This document shows, piece after piece, positions 1 to 7,464 of a DNA stretch of 30,361 bases (its first letter is position 1; each line of letters begins with the position of its first letter). The notes beneath the pieces are model-generated. The model was given only the letters and a program-made list of their open reading frames with translations. It did no database searches and was not told the origin of the DNA. This DNA comes from a virus, in IMG/VR virus record IMGVR_UViG_3300032245_000776, positions 1-30,361 of that record, one strand, 5' to 3'. The position numbers were made by a program, and so were the translations under genes.

Positions 1-178
1 AGGCTCGGCACACACTCACGGGATGGAGCAAAAAAGACCCGTTCGCTGTTCGCGAACTGCGGGCATCGCAATATCCTTGATTCGAGGTGCTATTGGCTAT
101 CTCCCCCGGTCGCGCCGTGGACTTCCCGCGCAGGTTTGTGTGTCCCGGTATCCTACAGATAGTAGGAGCAATAGACAA
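1..178. other. Leader upstream of the terminase genes, no gene recognised
   Basis: The frame of the small terminase stays open back to an ATG at 23, but those extra residues do not resemble the P27 family and a good ribosome site sits further down, so I treat this as leader. It holds a perfect 10-base palindrome GTTCGCGAAC at 48-57, which overlaps a small hairpin (GTTCGC 41-46 with GCGAAC 52-57). An AGGAG Shine-Dalgarno lies at 164-168. I see no convincing promoter and no gene on either strand. What precedes base 1 is unknown. Confidence 0.5.
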
Positions 179-667
179 ATGCGACCAGGACCGCCCCCAA
201 AGCCCAAGCATGTCCTCGCCTTGACAGGCTCATGGCGGGCTGACCACCGCGAGGAACTCGGCGAGTTCTACGACACGCTCCCGGAGCCGCCATCCTTCAT
301 GCGGGAGCGAGCGGCAGACTTCTTCAGGGAAGCCTGCGCCCAACTCGACGCGATGGGCGTCCTCGCCAAGACCGACAAGCATGCGGTCGTCCGGTACGCA
401 GCGACCCTCGACCGCTGGTATTCGGCCGAGGAGGAACTGGCCAAAAACGCGATCCATTTTCACAGCATGGTCGGACGCCAGGGCGAAGAAAAGGCGTCGA
501 AGCCGACGCCGTTCTTTGCGCAGTCTGCCGCATGCCATGAACAACTGCGGCAACTTGAGGCTGTCCTCGGGTTCACGCCCGCAGACAGGACTCGCCTGGG
601 CATGACCGTCATGGACAAGCAGGCCAAGTCGGCCGACCCCATGAAGGCGGTCCTCGCTGGTGGCTGA
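179..667 (+). CDS. Terminase small subunit, P27 family
   Basis: This is the DNA-recognition subunit of the packaging motor; it binds phage DNA and hands it to the large terminase. The 162-residue product opens with MRPGPPPKPKH, the basic proline-rich start typical of P27-family small terminases, followed by a helical body with the EPP and aromatic-rich segment common in the family. The start at 179 is chosen because AGGAG at 164-168 is 10 bases upstream and the family motif begins exactly there; an in-frame ATG at 23 would add 52 unrelated residues. The stop overlaps the GTG start of the large terminase by 8 bases, so the two are probably translated together. Family assignment is from sequence pattern and gene order. 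Confidence 0.85.
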   Translation: MRPGPPPKPKHVLALTGSWRADHREELGEFYDTLPEPPSFMRERAADFFREACAQLDAMGVLAKTDKHAVVRYAATLDRWYSAEEELAKNAIHFHSMVGRQGEEKASKPTPFFAQSAACHEQLRQLEAVLGFTPADRTRLGMTVMDKQAKSADPMKAVLAGG

Positions 668-2165
668 CGTTCGAGACTTCATATCCTGCCTCCGGCACTC
701 TCGCGGCGAGTTCGCCGGGAAACCGTTTGAGTTGTTCCCTTGGCAGGACGAGTACCTCGACAAACTCTTCAACACGAAGCGCCAAGACGGCACTCGTCAG
801 TACAGGCAGTCCCTTCTGGCCATCGGGCGCAAGAACGGGAAAACCCAGTTGTCGGCAGGCATCGGCCTGTTTGGGCTGGTAGCCGACGGAGAGCCGGGCG
901 CCGAGATCGTCTGCGTGGCCGGCGACCGGGAGCAGGCCACGATCTTGTTCGACGCCGCGAAGCAGATGGTCGAGGGGAACGAGACCCTTTCCTCGATCAT
1001 CAAGCCTTACCGCCGGTCGCTCGCTGTCCCCAGCACGAACAGCGTCCTGAAGGTGGTCTCCAGCGAGGCCGCGAGCAAGCACGGCTACGGCTGTTCGATG
1101 ATCTTGTTTGACGAGTTTCATGTCCAGAAAGACAGGGAACTTTACGATGTCCTGACCACAAGCACCGGCGCGCGGAGACAGCCGCTCACCATCCTGATTA
1201 CGACGGCCGGCTTCGACCGGCAGAGCATCTGCTACCAGATCTGGCAGTATGCCGAGAAGGTCCGGGACGGCCTGATCCAAGACCCGTCTTTCCTTCCATG
1301 CATCTACGCGGCACCGAACGATGCCGACCCGTTCGACGAGGCCAACTGGCGGCTTGCGAATCCGAACTTCGGCGTGACGGTCAAGGAAGAGTATTTCCGC
1401 GAGATCGCCGCCAGGGCCAGGAAGTCCACCAGCGACGAAATGACCTTTCGTCGCCTCCACTTGAACCAGTGGACGGCTTCCGAGGAGAAGTTCTTTCGCC
1501 ACGGCGTTTTTGAGGCTTGCGGAAGTCCGCTCAGGCCCACGGCCGGCCGCCCATGCTACTGCGGCCTTGACCTTGCCAGCACCTATGACACGACGGCCTT
1601 CGTGGCCATCTGGCCGGACGAAGACGGGACGTTCGACATGGAGGCGATGTACTGGATCCCAGGAGAGAACGCGCTAAAGCGCGAGCGCGCTGACAGAGTC
1701 CCGTATGGTCAATGGGCCAAGAGTGGTTTTGTTAGAATGACCGATGGTGACATCACCGATTACGACGAGATTCGCGACTACATACTCGATTTCTGCAACA
1801 GAAATTGGGTCAAAGGAGTGGCTATCGACCGCTGGAATGCGGTTCATTTGATGACCCAACTCTCTGCCGAGGGAGTGGTTGTTCACCCATTCGGGCAAGG
1901 ATATGGCGCGATGAACGCGCCGACCCGCCTCCTCGAAAACATCGTGACAACTGGCAGGCTCCGGCACGGCGGGAACCCGGTCTTGCAGTGGCAGGCGAGC
2001 AACGTCCAGGTGAAGACGAACGAAGATGGATTCATCAAACCTGTCAAAAAGTCTTCCCACGACATCGGCCGCATCGACGGCATCGTGGCCGCCTGCATGG
2101 CGCTCTCGCTTTCGAGCGGCGAGATTCACGGCCCCCAAGTAGAACCTGAAATCCTGGTGCTGTAG
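660..2165 (+). CDS. Terminase large subunit (ATPase-nuclease)
   Basis: This is the motor that pumps DNA into the prohead and cuts it. The 501-residue protein shows an N-terminal ATPase with Walker A GRKNGKT (residues 56-62) and Walker B MILFDE (147-152), including the catalytic acidic pair D151-E152. The C-terminal RNase H-like nuclease has CGLDLAS with D304, AIDRW with D390 and RIDGIVA with D473, the three metal-binding acidic positions expected. Length and motif order match HK97/P27-associated large terminases. It starts at a GTG at 660 that overlaps the small subunit, and ends sharing one base with the portal start (TAGTG). All key residues appear intact. Confidence 0.95.
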   Translation: MADVRDFISCLRHSRGEFAGKPFELFPWQDEYLDKLFNTKRQDGTRQYRQSLLAIGRKNGKTQLSAGIGLFGLVADGEPGAEIVCVAGDREQATILFDAAKQMVEGNETLSSIIKPYRRSLAVPSTNSVLKVVSSEAASKHGYGCSMILFDEFHVQKDRELYDVLTTSTGARRQPLTILITTAGFDRQSICYQIWQYAEKVRDGLIQDPSFLPCIYAAPNDADPFDEANWRLANPNFGVTVKEEYFREIAARARKSTSDEMTFRRLHLNQWTASEEKFFRHGVFEACGSPLRPTAGRPCYCGLDLASTYDTTAFVAIWPDEDGTFDMEAMYWIPGENALKRERADRVPYGQWAKSGFVRMTDGDITDYDEIRDYILDFCNRNWVKGVAIDRWNAVHLMTQLSAEGVVVHPFGQGYGAMNAPTRLLENIVTTGRLRHGGNPVLQWQASNVQVKTNEDGFIKPVKKSSHDIGRIDGIVAACMALSLSSGEIHGPQVEPEILVL

Positions 2166-3781
2166 TGGAGTCTCAGACTTCCGTCATCGAAGACATTCTT
2201 GAGATGCGCAGCGGCGTATCTCGCATCCTCGAAGAACTGATGGACAGGCGCGGCACCGTTTCTGGTGTCCAAGTGTCGCCTGAACTTGCCCTTCAGTGCA
2301 GCGCTGTTCTGGCCTGCGTCCGAGTGGTCTCCGAATCTGTGGCGTCCCTGCCATTCTCGCTCTACCGACGACTCGACATGGGCGGCAAGGAAGTGGCCGA
2401 TGGGATGCCGCTGCACAAGATCCTCTCAGAGACTCCGAACCCGTGGATGACGAGTTTTGAGTGGCGGGAACTGATGAACTCCTGGGCGATGCTCTGGGGT
2501 GCCGGCTACTCCGAGATCCGGCCGGGCCGATCAGGCTCCGTCACCGAACTCTGGCCGCTGCACCCGAGCCGCATGAAGCCAGAGCGGCTGAAGAACGGCA
2601 AGATTCAGTTCCTCTACAACGATCCGAACAAGCCCGGGGATCCAATCCCGTACCGGCAAGATCAGATCTTCCGGGTAACGTGGATGACGAAGGACGGGCT
2701 GAACTGCTACGTCCCCGTCAACATCTGCCGCGAGGCCATAGCGCTCGCCCAGGCTACCGAACTGCACTCTGGTGCGTTCTTCGGAAACGGCGCGAGGCCC
2801 GGCATCATCCTGGAGTCCGACCAGCCGCTCAAGCCAGAGACCGCCCAGCGTCTCAGGCAGACCTGGAACGACGCCCACGGCAGCGGCCCAGGCAACGCAT
2901 ACAAGACGGCCGTGCTGCCGTTTGGCATCAAGGCCAAGGAACTCTCCGGAACGAACGAGTCCAGCCAACTGATTGAGACCCGGCGCTACCAAGTCGAGGA
3001 CATCGCGAGGGGCTTCCGGGTGCCGGTCTACATGATCGGCGACCTGACAAAGAGTTCGTACTCATCGGTCGAGCAGCAAGGCTTGGACTTCGTGACGTTC
3101 ACGCTGGTGCCGTGGCTTCGACGCTGGGAAGGGGCTGTCAGGCGCGATCTTGTTGCAGACGATGACAACTACTTCGCCGAGTTCGACGTTCGCGGGCTTC
3201 TTCGCGGCGACAACGCCGGCCGGGCGCAGTATTACCGGGATCTCTGGTCGCTCGGCGTTCTTTCGATCAACGAGATTCGCGCCAGCGAAGGGATGAACCC
3301 CATTGACGGCGGCGACAAGCGGTTCGTCCAGGTCAACATGGCGCTGCTGGAGTCGTTCACGGTTCAGCCGGCGGAACCAGTTGCCGCCGATCCGGCGGCA
3401 ACGGATCCAGCGGCCGAAGCGGACCCTGCGGCGGCGCAGACCGACCCGGCGGCCACAGAACCGGCGGCAGACGCCGCCGCTGCACGCGCACTCTTCAAGC
3501 AGACGCTCCGGAAGTTGGCCGTCATCGAGGCCGATGGCATCAAGGAGCGCCGCAACAAGCCGGCCAAGTTGGCCGCGTGGCTCGAAGCCCACGAAAAGAG
3601 AATGCGGACAGAACTCTGCGACACAGCCAAGGCCACTGGGCTACAGATTGACGACTTCACTGCCCAGTGGATGAACGAAACACGCGAACTCCTGCTGTCG
3701 TGTCATCGCAGCGGAAAGCAGTACGAGGAGGTACTTGATACATGGACGGACAGAATCGAGAAGACATCGAGCGACGGCTGA
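2165..3781 (+). CDS. Portal protein, HK97 family
   Basis: The portal is the dodecameric ring at the head vertex through which DNA enters and leaves. Residues 1 to about 395 have the HK97-portal pattern: an SPELALQCSAVLACVRVVSES region near the start, TPNPWMTSFEWRE, and later RVPVYMIGDLTKSSYSSVEQQ followed by FTLVPWLRRWE, which is strongly diagnostic. After about residue 400 comes a low-complexity Ala/Pro/Asp linker with repeated DPAA units (nt about 3365-3490), then a charged helical domain to residue 538 that ordinary HK97 portals lack. The GTG start at 2165 is fused to the terminase stop. The gene runs 40 bases into the protease gene. Function is secure; the role of the C-terminal extension is unknown. 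Confidence 0.93.
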   Translation: MESQTSVIEDILEMRSGVSRILEELMDRRGTVSGVQVSPELALQCSAVLACVRVVSESVASLPFSLYRRLDMGGKEVADGMPLHKILSETPNPWMTSFEWRELMNSWAMLWGAGYSEIRPGRSGSVTELWPLHPSRMKPERLKNGKIQFLYNDPNKPGDPIPYRQDQIFRVTWMTKDGLNCYVPVNICREAIALAQATELHSGAFFGNGARPGIILESDQPLKPETAQRLRQTWNDAHGSGPGNAYKTAVLPFGIKAKELSGTNESSQLIETRRYQVEDIARGFRVPVYMIGDLTKSSYSSVEQQGLDFVTFTLVPWLRRWEGAVRRDLVADDDNYFAEFDVRGLLRGDNAGRAQYYRDLWSLGVLSINEIRASEGMNPIDGGDKRFVQVNMALLESFTVQPAEPVAADPAATDPAAEADPAAAQTDPAATEPAADAAAARALFKQTLRKLAVIEADGIKERRNKPAKLAAWLEAHEKRMRTELCDTAKATGLQIDDFTAQWMNETRELLLSCHRSGKQYEEVLDTWTDRIEKTSSDG

Positions 3782-5271
3782 TCGCCTGCGACACCGTCGT
3801 GGAGCGGTGCGCCTGCGACAAGACCGGCAAGAAGAAGGCCGTAATTCGCGGCTACGCGGCCTTGTTCAACTCCGACTCTCACGACCTGGGTGGGTTCGTG
3901 GAGCGGATTGCGCCAGGCGCCTTCGACGAGGTTATGAGGCGCGGCACCGACGTTGTTGGCCTTTACAACCACGAACAGATGTTCCTGCTTGGCCGCGAGT
4001 CTTCCGGGACGCTGCGGCTGTCTGTGGATGAGCGCGGCCTGCGGTACGAAATCGACGCCCCTGAAAGCCGCGCCGATGTCGTCGAGTCCATCGAAAGAGG
4101 CGATGTCCGCGGAAGTTCGTTCGCATTTCGCGTGAAGGGTGCCGGAGAGAAGTGGTCGCGCATGCAGGACGGCCGACAACTGCGTGAGATCACCTCGTTT
4201 GACGGCCTGTTCGACGTTGGGCCTGTGACGCGGCCGGCCTACCCGGCCACCGAGACGTTCGTGAGTCGCCGTGCGCTTGAGATGGCCAGCCGGTCGATGT
4301 ATTCAGCAGGCGACTTTGTCGCTTGGGATGGCGGCGTCGGCCGGATCGAGTACGTCATGTCGGAGGGATCCATCGGAGACTACTCCGAGTCGCCCATTGA
4401 GGCCACTCCGGACGACCCAGCCGCGCTTGTCCGGAAGTTCGACTTCGAGGACGGCACCTGGGAGGAGTCCGACTACTTCGTGGCCAAGAAGATGAGCGAA
4501 CTTGTCTCGGCCAGCAACATCATGGGCGAAGCCCCAGCGTTCATCGACCAGCGGGCCGCAAGCCTGAAGCCCACGGCCGGCATGGCCGCCGCCGCCAAGC
4601 GTGGCCTGCGTCTGCACGAAGAAGGCAAGTCTGGTGACGGCCTGAAGCCAGAGACCGTGGCCAGGGCAAACAAACTCGCCCGCCGCGAAGAGATGAACGA
4701 AGATTGGGTCGTTGAGATGAACGCTTGGTTTGCCCGACACGCTTCCGACAAAAAGGATGGCTGGGACAAGGCTGGCGAGGAAACGCCGGGCTTCGTCGCG
4801 CACTTGCTCTGGGGCGGCACACCGGCGAAGAACTGGGCCGCCCGCAAGGTGAAGGAACTTGAGGGACGCGCGATGGAGGATCCGGGCGGTGAGTCCCTCT
4901 CTCCGGCCAACTTCGCGCTCTACGAAGCAATCGAGCAGATCGTCGTCGATAACGGCAAGTGGCCGCAGGGCGGGCCAGACGGGGCGCACTACATGACCGA
5001 GAACCCGTTCGCCGAGCAAGGCATGCGGTGCGAGAACTGCGTGTTCTTCGAGAACGGCGCTTGCGAAGTCGTGGACGGTGAGATCGACCCGAACGCCGTC
5101 TGCAAACTGTGGGTCATCCCGGAGGAGAGGATCCAGGAGCCGGCTTCGCCGGCTCCTGACGCCGACCCTGCTGCGAAGAAGCCCGCAGAGCGATCCATCA
5201 ACCCGGCGTCGGAGGCGGCGAGGCTCCGAGCGAAGGCGTTGGAGGCCATCTCCAGTGGATCCTCTCGATAG
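3742..5271 (+). CDS. Prohead protease (U35/HK97-like) with three-part C-terminal extension
   Basis: Residues 1-180 match the HK97 prohead protease fold, which cleaves capsid and scaffold during head maturation: AVIRGYAALFN, the F-x-E-R-I-A-PGAF segment, a probable catalytic His in LYNHE (H77), Ser in GSSFAF (S125/S126), and DVGPVTRPAYPAT. The usual family length is near 200 residues, but this product has 509. Residues about 188-255 form a small Tudor/SH3-like module (GDFVAWDGGVGRIEYV, then DDPAALVRKF). Residues 275-375 resemble a phage module with NxxFARH and LLWGG motifs. Residues 429-460 hold C430-x2-C433-x7-C441-x12-C454, resembling a HiPIP-like or zinc-binding motif. The start has GAGGAGG at 3725-3731. 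The protease call is firm; the extension may act as a scaffold or be packaged. Confidence 0.88.
   Translation: MDGQNREDIERRLIACDTVVERCACDKTGKKKAVIRGYAALFNSDSHDLGGFVERIAPGAFDEVMRRGTDVVGLYNHEQMFLLGRESSGTLRLSVDERGLRYEIDAPESRADVVESIERGDVRGSSFAFRVKGAGEKWSRMQDGRQLREITSFDGLFDVGPVTRPAYPATETFVSRRALEMASRSMYSAGDFVAWDGGVGRIEYVMSEGSIGDYSESPIEATPDDPAALVRKFDFEDGTWEESDYFVAKKMSELVSASNIMGEAPAFIDQRAASLKPTAGMAAAAKRGLRLHEEGKSGDGLKPETVARANKLARREEMNEDWVVEMNAWFARHASDKKDGWDKAGEETPGFVAHLLWGGTPAKNWAARKVKELEGRAMEDPGGESLSPANFALYEAIEQIVVDNGKWPQGGPDGAHYMTENPFAEQGMRCENCVFFENGACEVVDGEIDPNAVCKLWVIPEERIQEPASPAPDADPAAKKPAERSINPASEAARLRAKALEAISSGSSR
5134..5158. repeat. Perfect 25-base stem-loop inside the protease gene
   Basis: Arms CAGGAGCCGGC (5134-5144) and GCCGGCTCCTG (5148-5158) pair perfectly over 11 bp around a TTC loop. 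It lies in frame in the protease tail and encodes roughly residues 465-472, in a disordered EPASPAP stretch. It has the same 11-3-11 geometry as the palindrome at 27442-27466. Confidence 0.75.
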
Positions 5272-6904
5272 CCTGCGCGAAGCCGTGCTGCGAGTTGCCG
5301 CCGCGCTCCGTCGTGGCGGCCGCGGCATGAAGAGTCCGCAGAAGCAGAAGAAGGTAAAACTCTCCGGTCGCAGGCCGGCGAAGGCGGGGCCGTCTGCCGG
5401 CTGCGGTACTGGTTCTGGTGGCTTCAAAGCCGGCAACAACTGCGCCAAGGAAGACGGCATTCCGCGGAAGCCTCTGTCTCAAGGCGGCGCGCTGAAGCAG
5501 CCGAGCGCAAAGCAGGACTTCGCCGCCGCAAAAGCCATGAAGGCGAAGGCCGCCGCCAAGAAGGCGGCCAAGGAGGCCGCGGCGAAGGCAAAGTCGGCTG
5601 TCGAGAAGCCGAAGCGAGAGAAGCAGAAGAAGATCGACAAACTCAAGAAGGCCGCCGCCGACCGCAAGGCACAAAAAGACGCCAAGTCGGCCGCCGAAAC
5701 CAAGGCCGCCCAAGAGGCAGTCGCCAAGAAGAAAGCGGCCATGCTCCAAAAGATCCGCGTCAAGAGCGCGAATCAGAAGATCGCAGTCGTCGGGACGCCC
5801 AAGAGCATCAAGCAGGAACTTCAGGAACTCAAGTTGAAGAAGGCGAGCGAGAAACTCGCCGTCTCATCTACGCCCAAGAGCATCAAGGACGAACTTGATG
5901 AACTCAAGGCGTCGATGCAGAACCTCAAGAAGATCGCAGCGCCGACGCCCAAGCCCGCCCCTGCGCCGCCGCCGCCAACCGTCAAGCCGTCAAATCCGCC
6001 TGCGTCCAGCAAGGTCGGCGAACTCCAGCACAAGAAGAAAAACCAACTCACGCCCGGCGACCAAGACCAGTTGAACATTGACCGGGAGCGGGTGTTCGGC
6101 AAAGACTCTACCGACGGCTGGAAGTACGGTGCGGCATATCAAGACTCCCTGAAGGTTAGGATTACTACGAAGATCAAGACATCGTTCGATGCCGCAAAGC
6201 GGCTCGAAAAGATGGGCATCAAGGAGTCTGATGTCACCGACGAGATGCTCAACACGTTCGACACCAGCGGGAAGTATTACGGCAGCAGTGCCGCAGCCGA
6301 CAAACTCATCCTGGATGGCGTCCCGGCGCAGTATCACAGACGATACGCGCTGTCGGCCGGAATGGTTGACAGTTGGGCCAACACCTCCGGCGACTCGTCC
6401 GCGAAGGCTATCGGAATCCAGTATGCGATTCGCGAAGAATTCAACGTGAAGGGCGCGTACACGCGGCACCTTACTCCGAAGACAACCTACGGCACCGTGG
6501 CCAAAGCCGAGTTCAAGGCGCTGGCAAACAAGGTCGGAAACGACAAAGCCGTGCGGGCGGTAGTCAGGGCGCACTACGAAAACACGCAGGCACGGCTGAA
6601 AGCCGAAGGTATCTCCGAGATCACTCTCGTTCGCGGGTACAGCAGTTCCGCCAAAATCAACGTGAGCGGCGATCAAGTTGTATCGCTCCAGCCGGCGTCT
6701 AGTTTCTCGATGGACAAGAGCATCGCGGCCGGTTTCTCAAACAATGGCGGGGCAAGCAAGGCGCGGCACCTAGTCCTAAGAGTCCCAGCAAATAGGGTTC
6801 TTTCAACGTCTGTTTCTGGCTTCGGGTGCCTCGGCGAGCAGGAGATCGTAGTATTGGGCGGCAAGGTAACTGGCCGGGTTCATAAAAGCGCCTGGAGTTG
6901 GTGA
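5255..6904 (+). CDS. Head-associated ADP-ribosyltransferase fusion protein (R-S-E type)
   Basis: The predicted 549-residue protein probably transfers ADP-ribose from NAD to a target protein. The C-terminal domain carries the arginine-specific ADP-ribosyltransferase triad in order: Arg in TLVRGYSS (R460), the STS-like strand SSFSMD (S483-x-S485), and the ExE motif LGEQEIVV (E528-x-E530). The first half is a very basic Lys/Ala helical region (about residues 90-230) with a CGTGSGGFKAGN motif near residue 50, a doubled TPKSIKxELxEL unit and a Pro-rich linker (about 230-250). I chose the GTG at 5255: GGAG at 5241-5244 precedes it, and the frame upstream overlaps the protease gene and is Arg-rich shadow. 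It sits where MuF minor head proteins usually lie, between protease and capsid, suggesting the enzyme is packaged and injected. I do not see a clear MuF domain. Target unknown. Confidence 0.75.
   Translation: MDPLDSLREAVLRVAAALRRGGRGMKSPQKQKKVKLSGRRPAKAGPSAGCGTGSGGFKAGNNCAKEDGIPRKPLSQGGALKQPSAKQDFAAAKAMKAKAAAKKAAKEAAAKAKSAVEKPKREKQKKIDKLKKAAADRKAQKDAKSAAETKAAQEAVAKKKAAMLQKIRVKSANQKIAVVGTPKSIKQELQELKLKKASEKLAVSSTPKSIKDELDELKASMQNLKKIAAPTPKPAPAPPPPTVKPSNPPASSKVGELQHKKKNQLTPGDQDQLNIDRERVFGKDSTDGWKYGAAYQDSLKVRITTKIKTSFDAAKRLEKMGIKESDVTDEMLNTFDTSGKYYGSSAAADKLILDGVPAQYHRRYALSAGMVDSWANTSGDSSAKAIGIQYAIREEFNVKGAYTRHLTPKTTYGTVAKAEFKALANKVGNDKAVRAVVRAHYENTQARLKAEGISEITLVRGYSSSAKINVSGDQVVSLQPASSFSMDKSIAAGFSNNGGASKARHLVLRVPANRVLSTSVSGFGCLGEQEIVVLGGKVTGRVHKSAWSW
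5795..5887 (+). repeat. Doubled 75-base unit within the ADP-ribosyltransferase gene
   Basis: The 18-base string acgcccaagagcatcaag occurs at 5795-5812 and again at 5870-5887, exactly 75 bases (25 codons) apart. The translated units read TPKSIKQELQELK and TPKSIKDELDELK with similar flanks, so this is an in-frame duplication in the helical linker. Confidence 0.8.
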
Positions 6905-7275
6905 TGCTCAAAGACTTCTTCGCAGACGACGATTCGCCCGACGAGAACGACGCCGACCCCATCGACGCCGAACTGTCGAACGCCGATTGGCCCAAGCGGA
7001 CCAAAGACACCCAGGCCGACATCGAGGAAGCCCTTGCCTCCGCGCCGCCATCGACCCCGTTCATCCACGGCCGCAACTGGTTCGCGTGGTTCGACTACGA
7101 AACGATGGATTGGGACGGAGACAGCGAGGACGCCCCGGTGGGCATGCTCCGCGAAGAGTTCAACGAATCTCGCATCACCGAGTACGTCGATGCCGAGAAG
7201 ACGCGCCGTGAACTCTACGAAGACGCCGTCATCTTTTTGGCCATCTGGGGCGTGAAGGCCGAAGTGGTTTCCTGA
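6904..7275 (+). CDS. Small very acidic protein coupled to the ADP-ribosyltransferase
   Basis: This 123-residue protein is not recognised. It is strongly acidic, with a D/E-dense N-terminus (FFADDDSPDENDADPID) and aromatic clusters such as RNWFAWFDYETMDWDGD, and has no membrane segment. The ATG at 6904 shares its first base with the toxin-like gene's stop (TGATG), and GGAG at 6894-6897 is well spaced, so the two are made together. An acidic protein placed directly after an ADP-ribosyltransferase could be its immunity partner or chaperone; that is inference from position and charge only. It could equally be a head protein or scaffold. A TTG two codons earlier (6898) is a less likely start. Confidence 0.7.
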   Translation: MLKDFFADDDSPDENDADPIDAELSNADWPKRTKDTQADIEEALASAPPSTPFIHGRNWFAWFDYETMDWDGDSEDAPVGMLREEFNESRITEYVDAEKTRRELYEDAVIFLAIWGVKAEVVS

Positions 7276-7337
7276 CCACCCGCCGACTGACTTGCACGGC
7301 GCGCCATGCAGCGCGTAGGCTACAGGTAGACATATTG

Positions 7338-7359
7338 CTCCGCGATGGAAGTCGCGGAG
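7338..7359 (+). promoter_or_regulatory. Hairpin in the major capsid leader
   Basis: CTCCGCGA (7338-7345) pairs perfectly with TCGCGGAG (7352-7359) around a 6-base loop. A second weaker stem, GCGGG/CCCGC, lies at 7401-7415. Both are in the 189-base gap 7276-7464, the largest in the window, ahead of what is normally the most expressed phage gene. There is no T-tract, so it does not look like an intrinsic terminator; an mRNA processing or stability role is possible. The rest of the gap shows only a weak TTGCAC/TAGGCT promoter-like pair. Confidence 0.45.
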
Positions 7360-7464
7360 TGCAGTGCGAGCGACTTGAGGATTCATTTCGCGGCGCGCTT
7401 GCGGGAACCACCCGCCAGCCGCCGCTTTTGCGTTTGGCTGGCTCAGACAAGGAGCAACAGCCAG

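Noticed and set aside
77-105. Promoter-like TTGATT with a TATCTC box
   Set aside because: Spacing is short and the -10 match is poor; not enough to call a promoter.
23-178. N-terminal extension of the small terminase from ATG 23
   Set aside because: No ribosome site, and the extra residues do not fit the family; AGGAG at 164-168 marks the ATG at 179.
4303-5460. A 385-codon open frame on the minus strand
   Set aside because: It lies opposite the well-supported protease gene, lacks a ribosome site or recognisable domain, and long antisense frames are common in GC-rich DNA.
7292-7321. Promoter-like TTGCAC / TAGGCT before the capsid gene
   Set aside because: Only partial matches to consensus in a GC-rich sequence; kept as a remark only.
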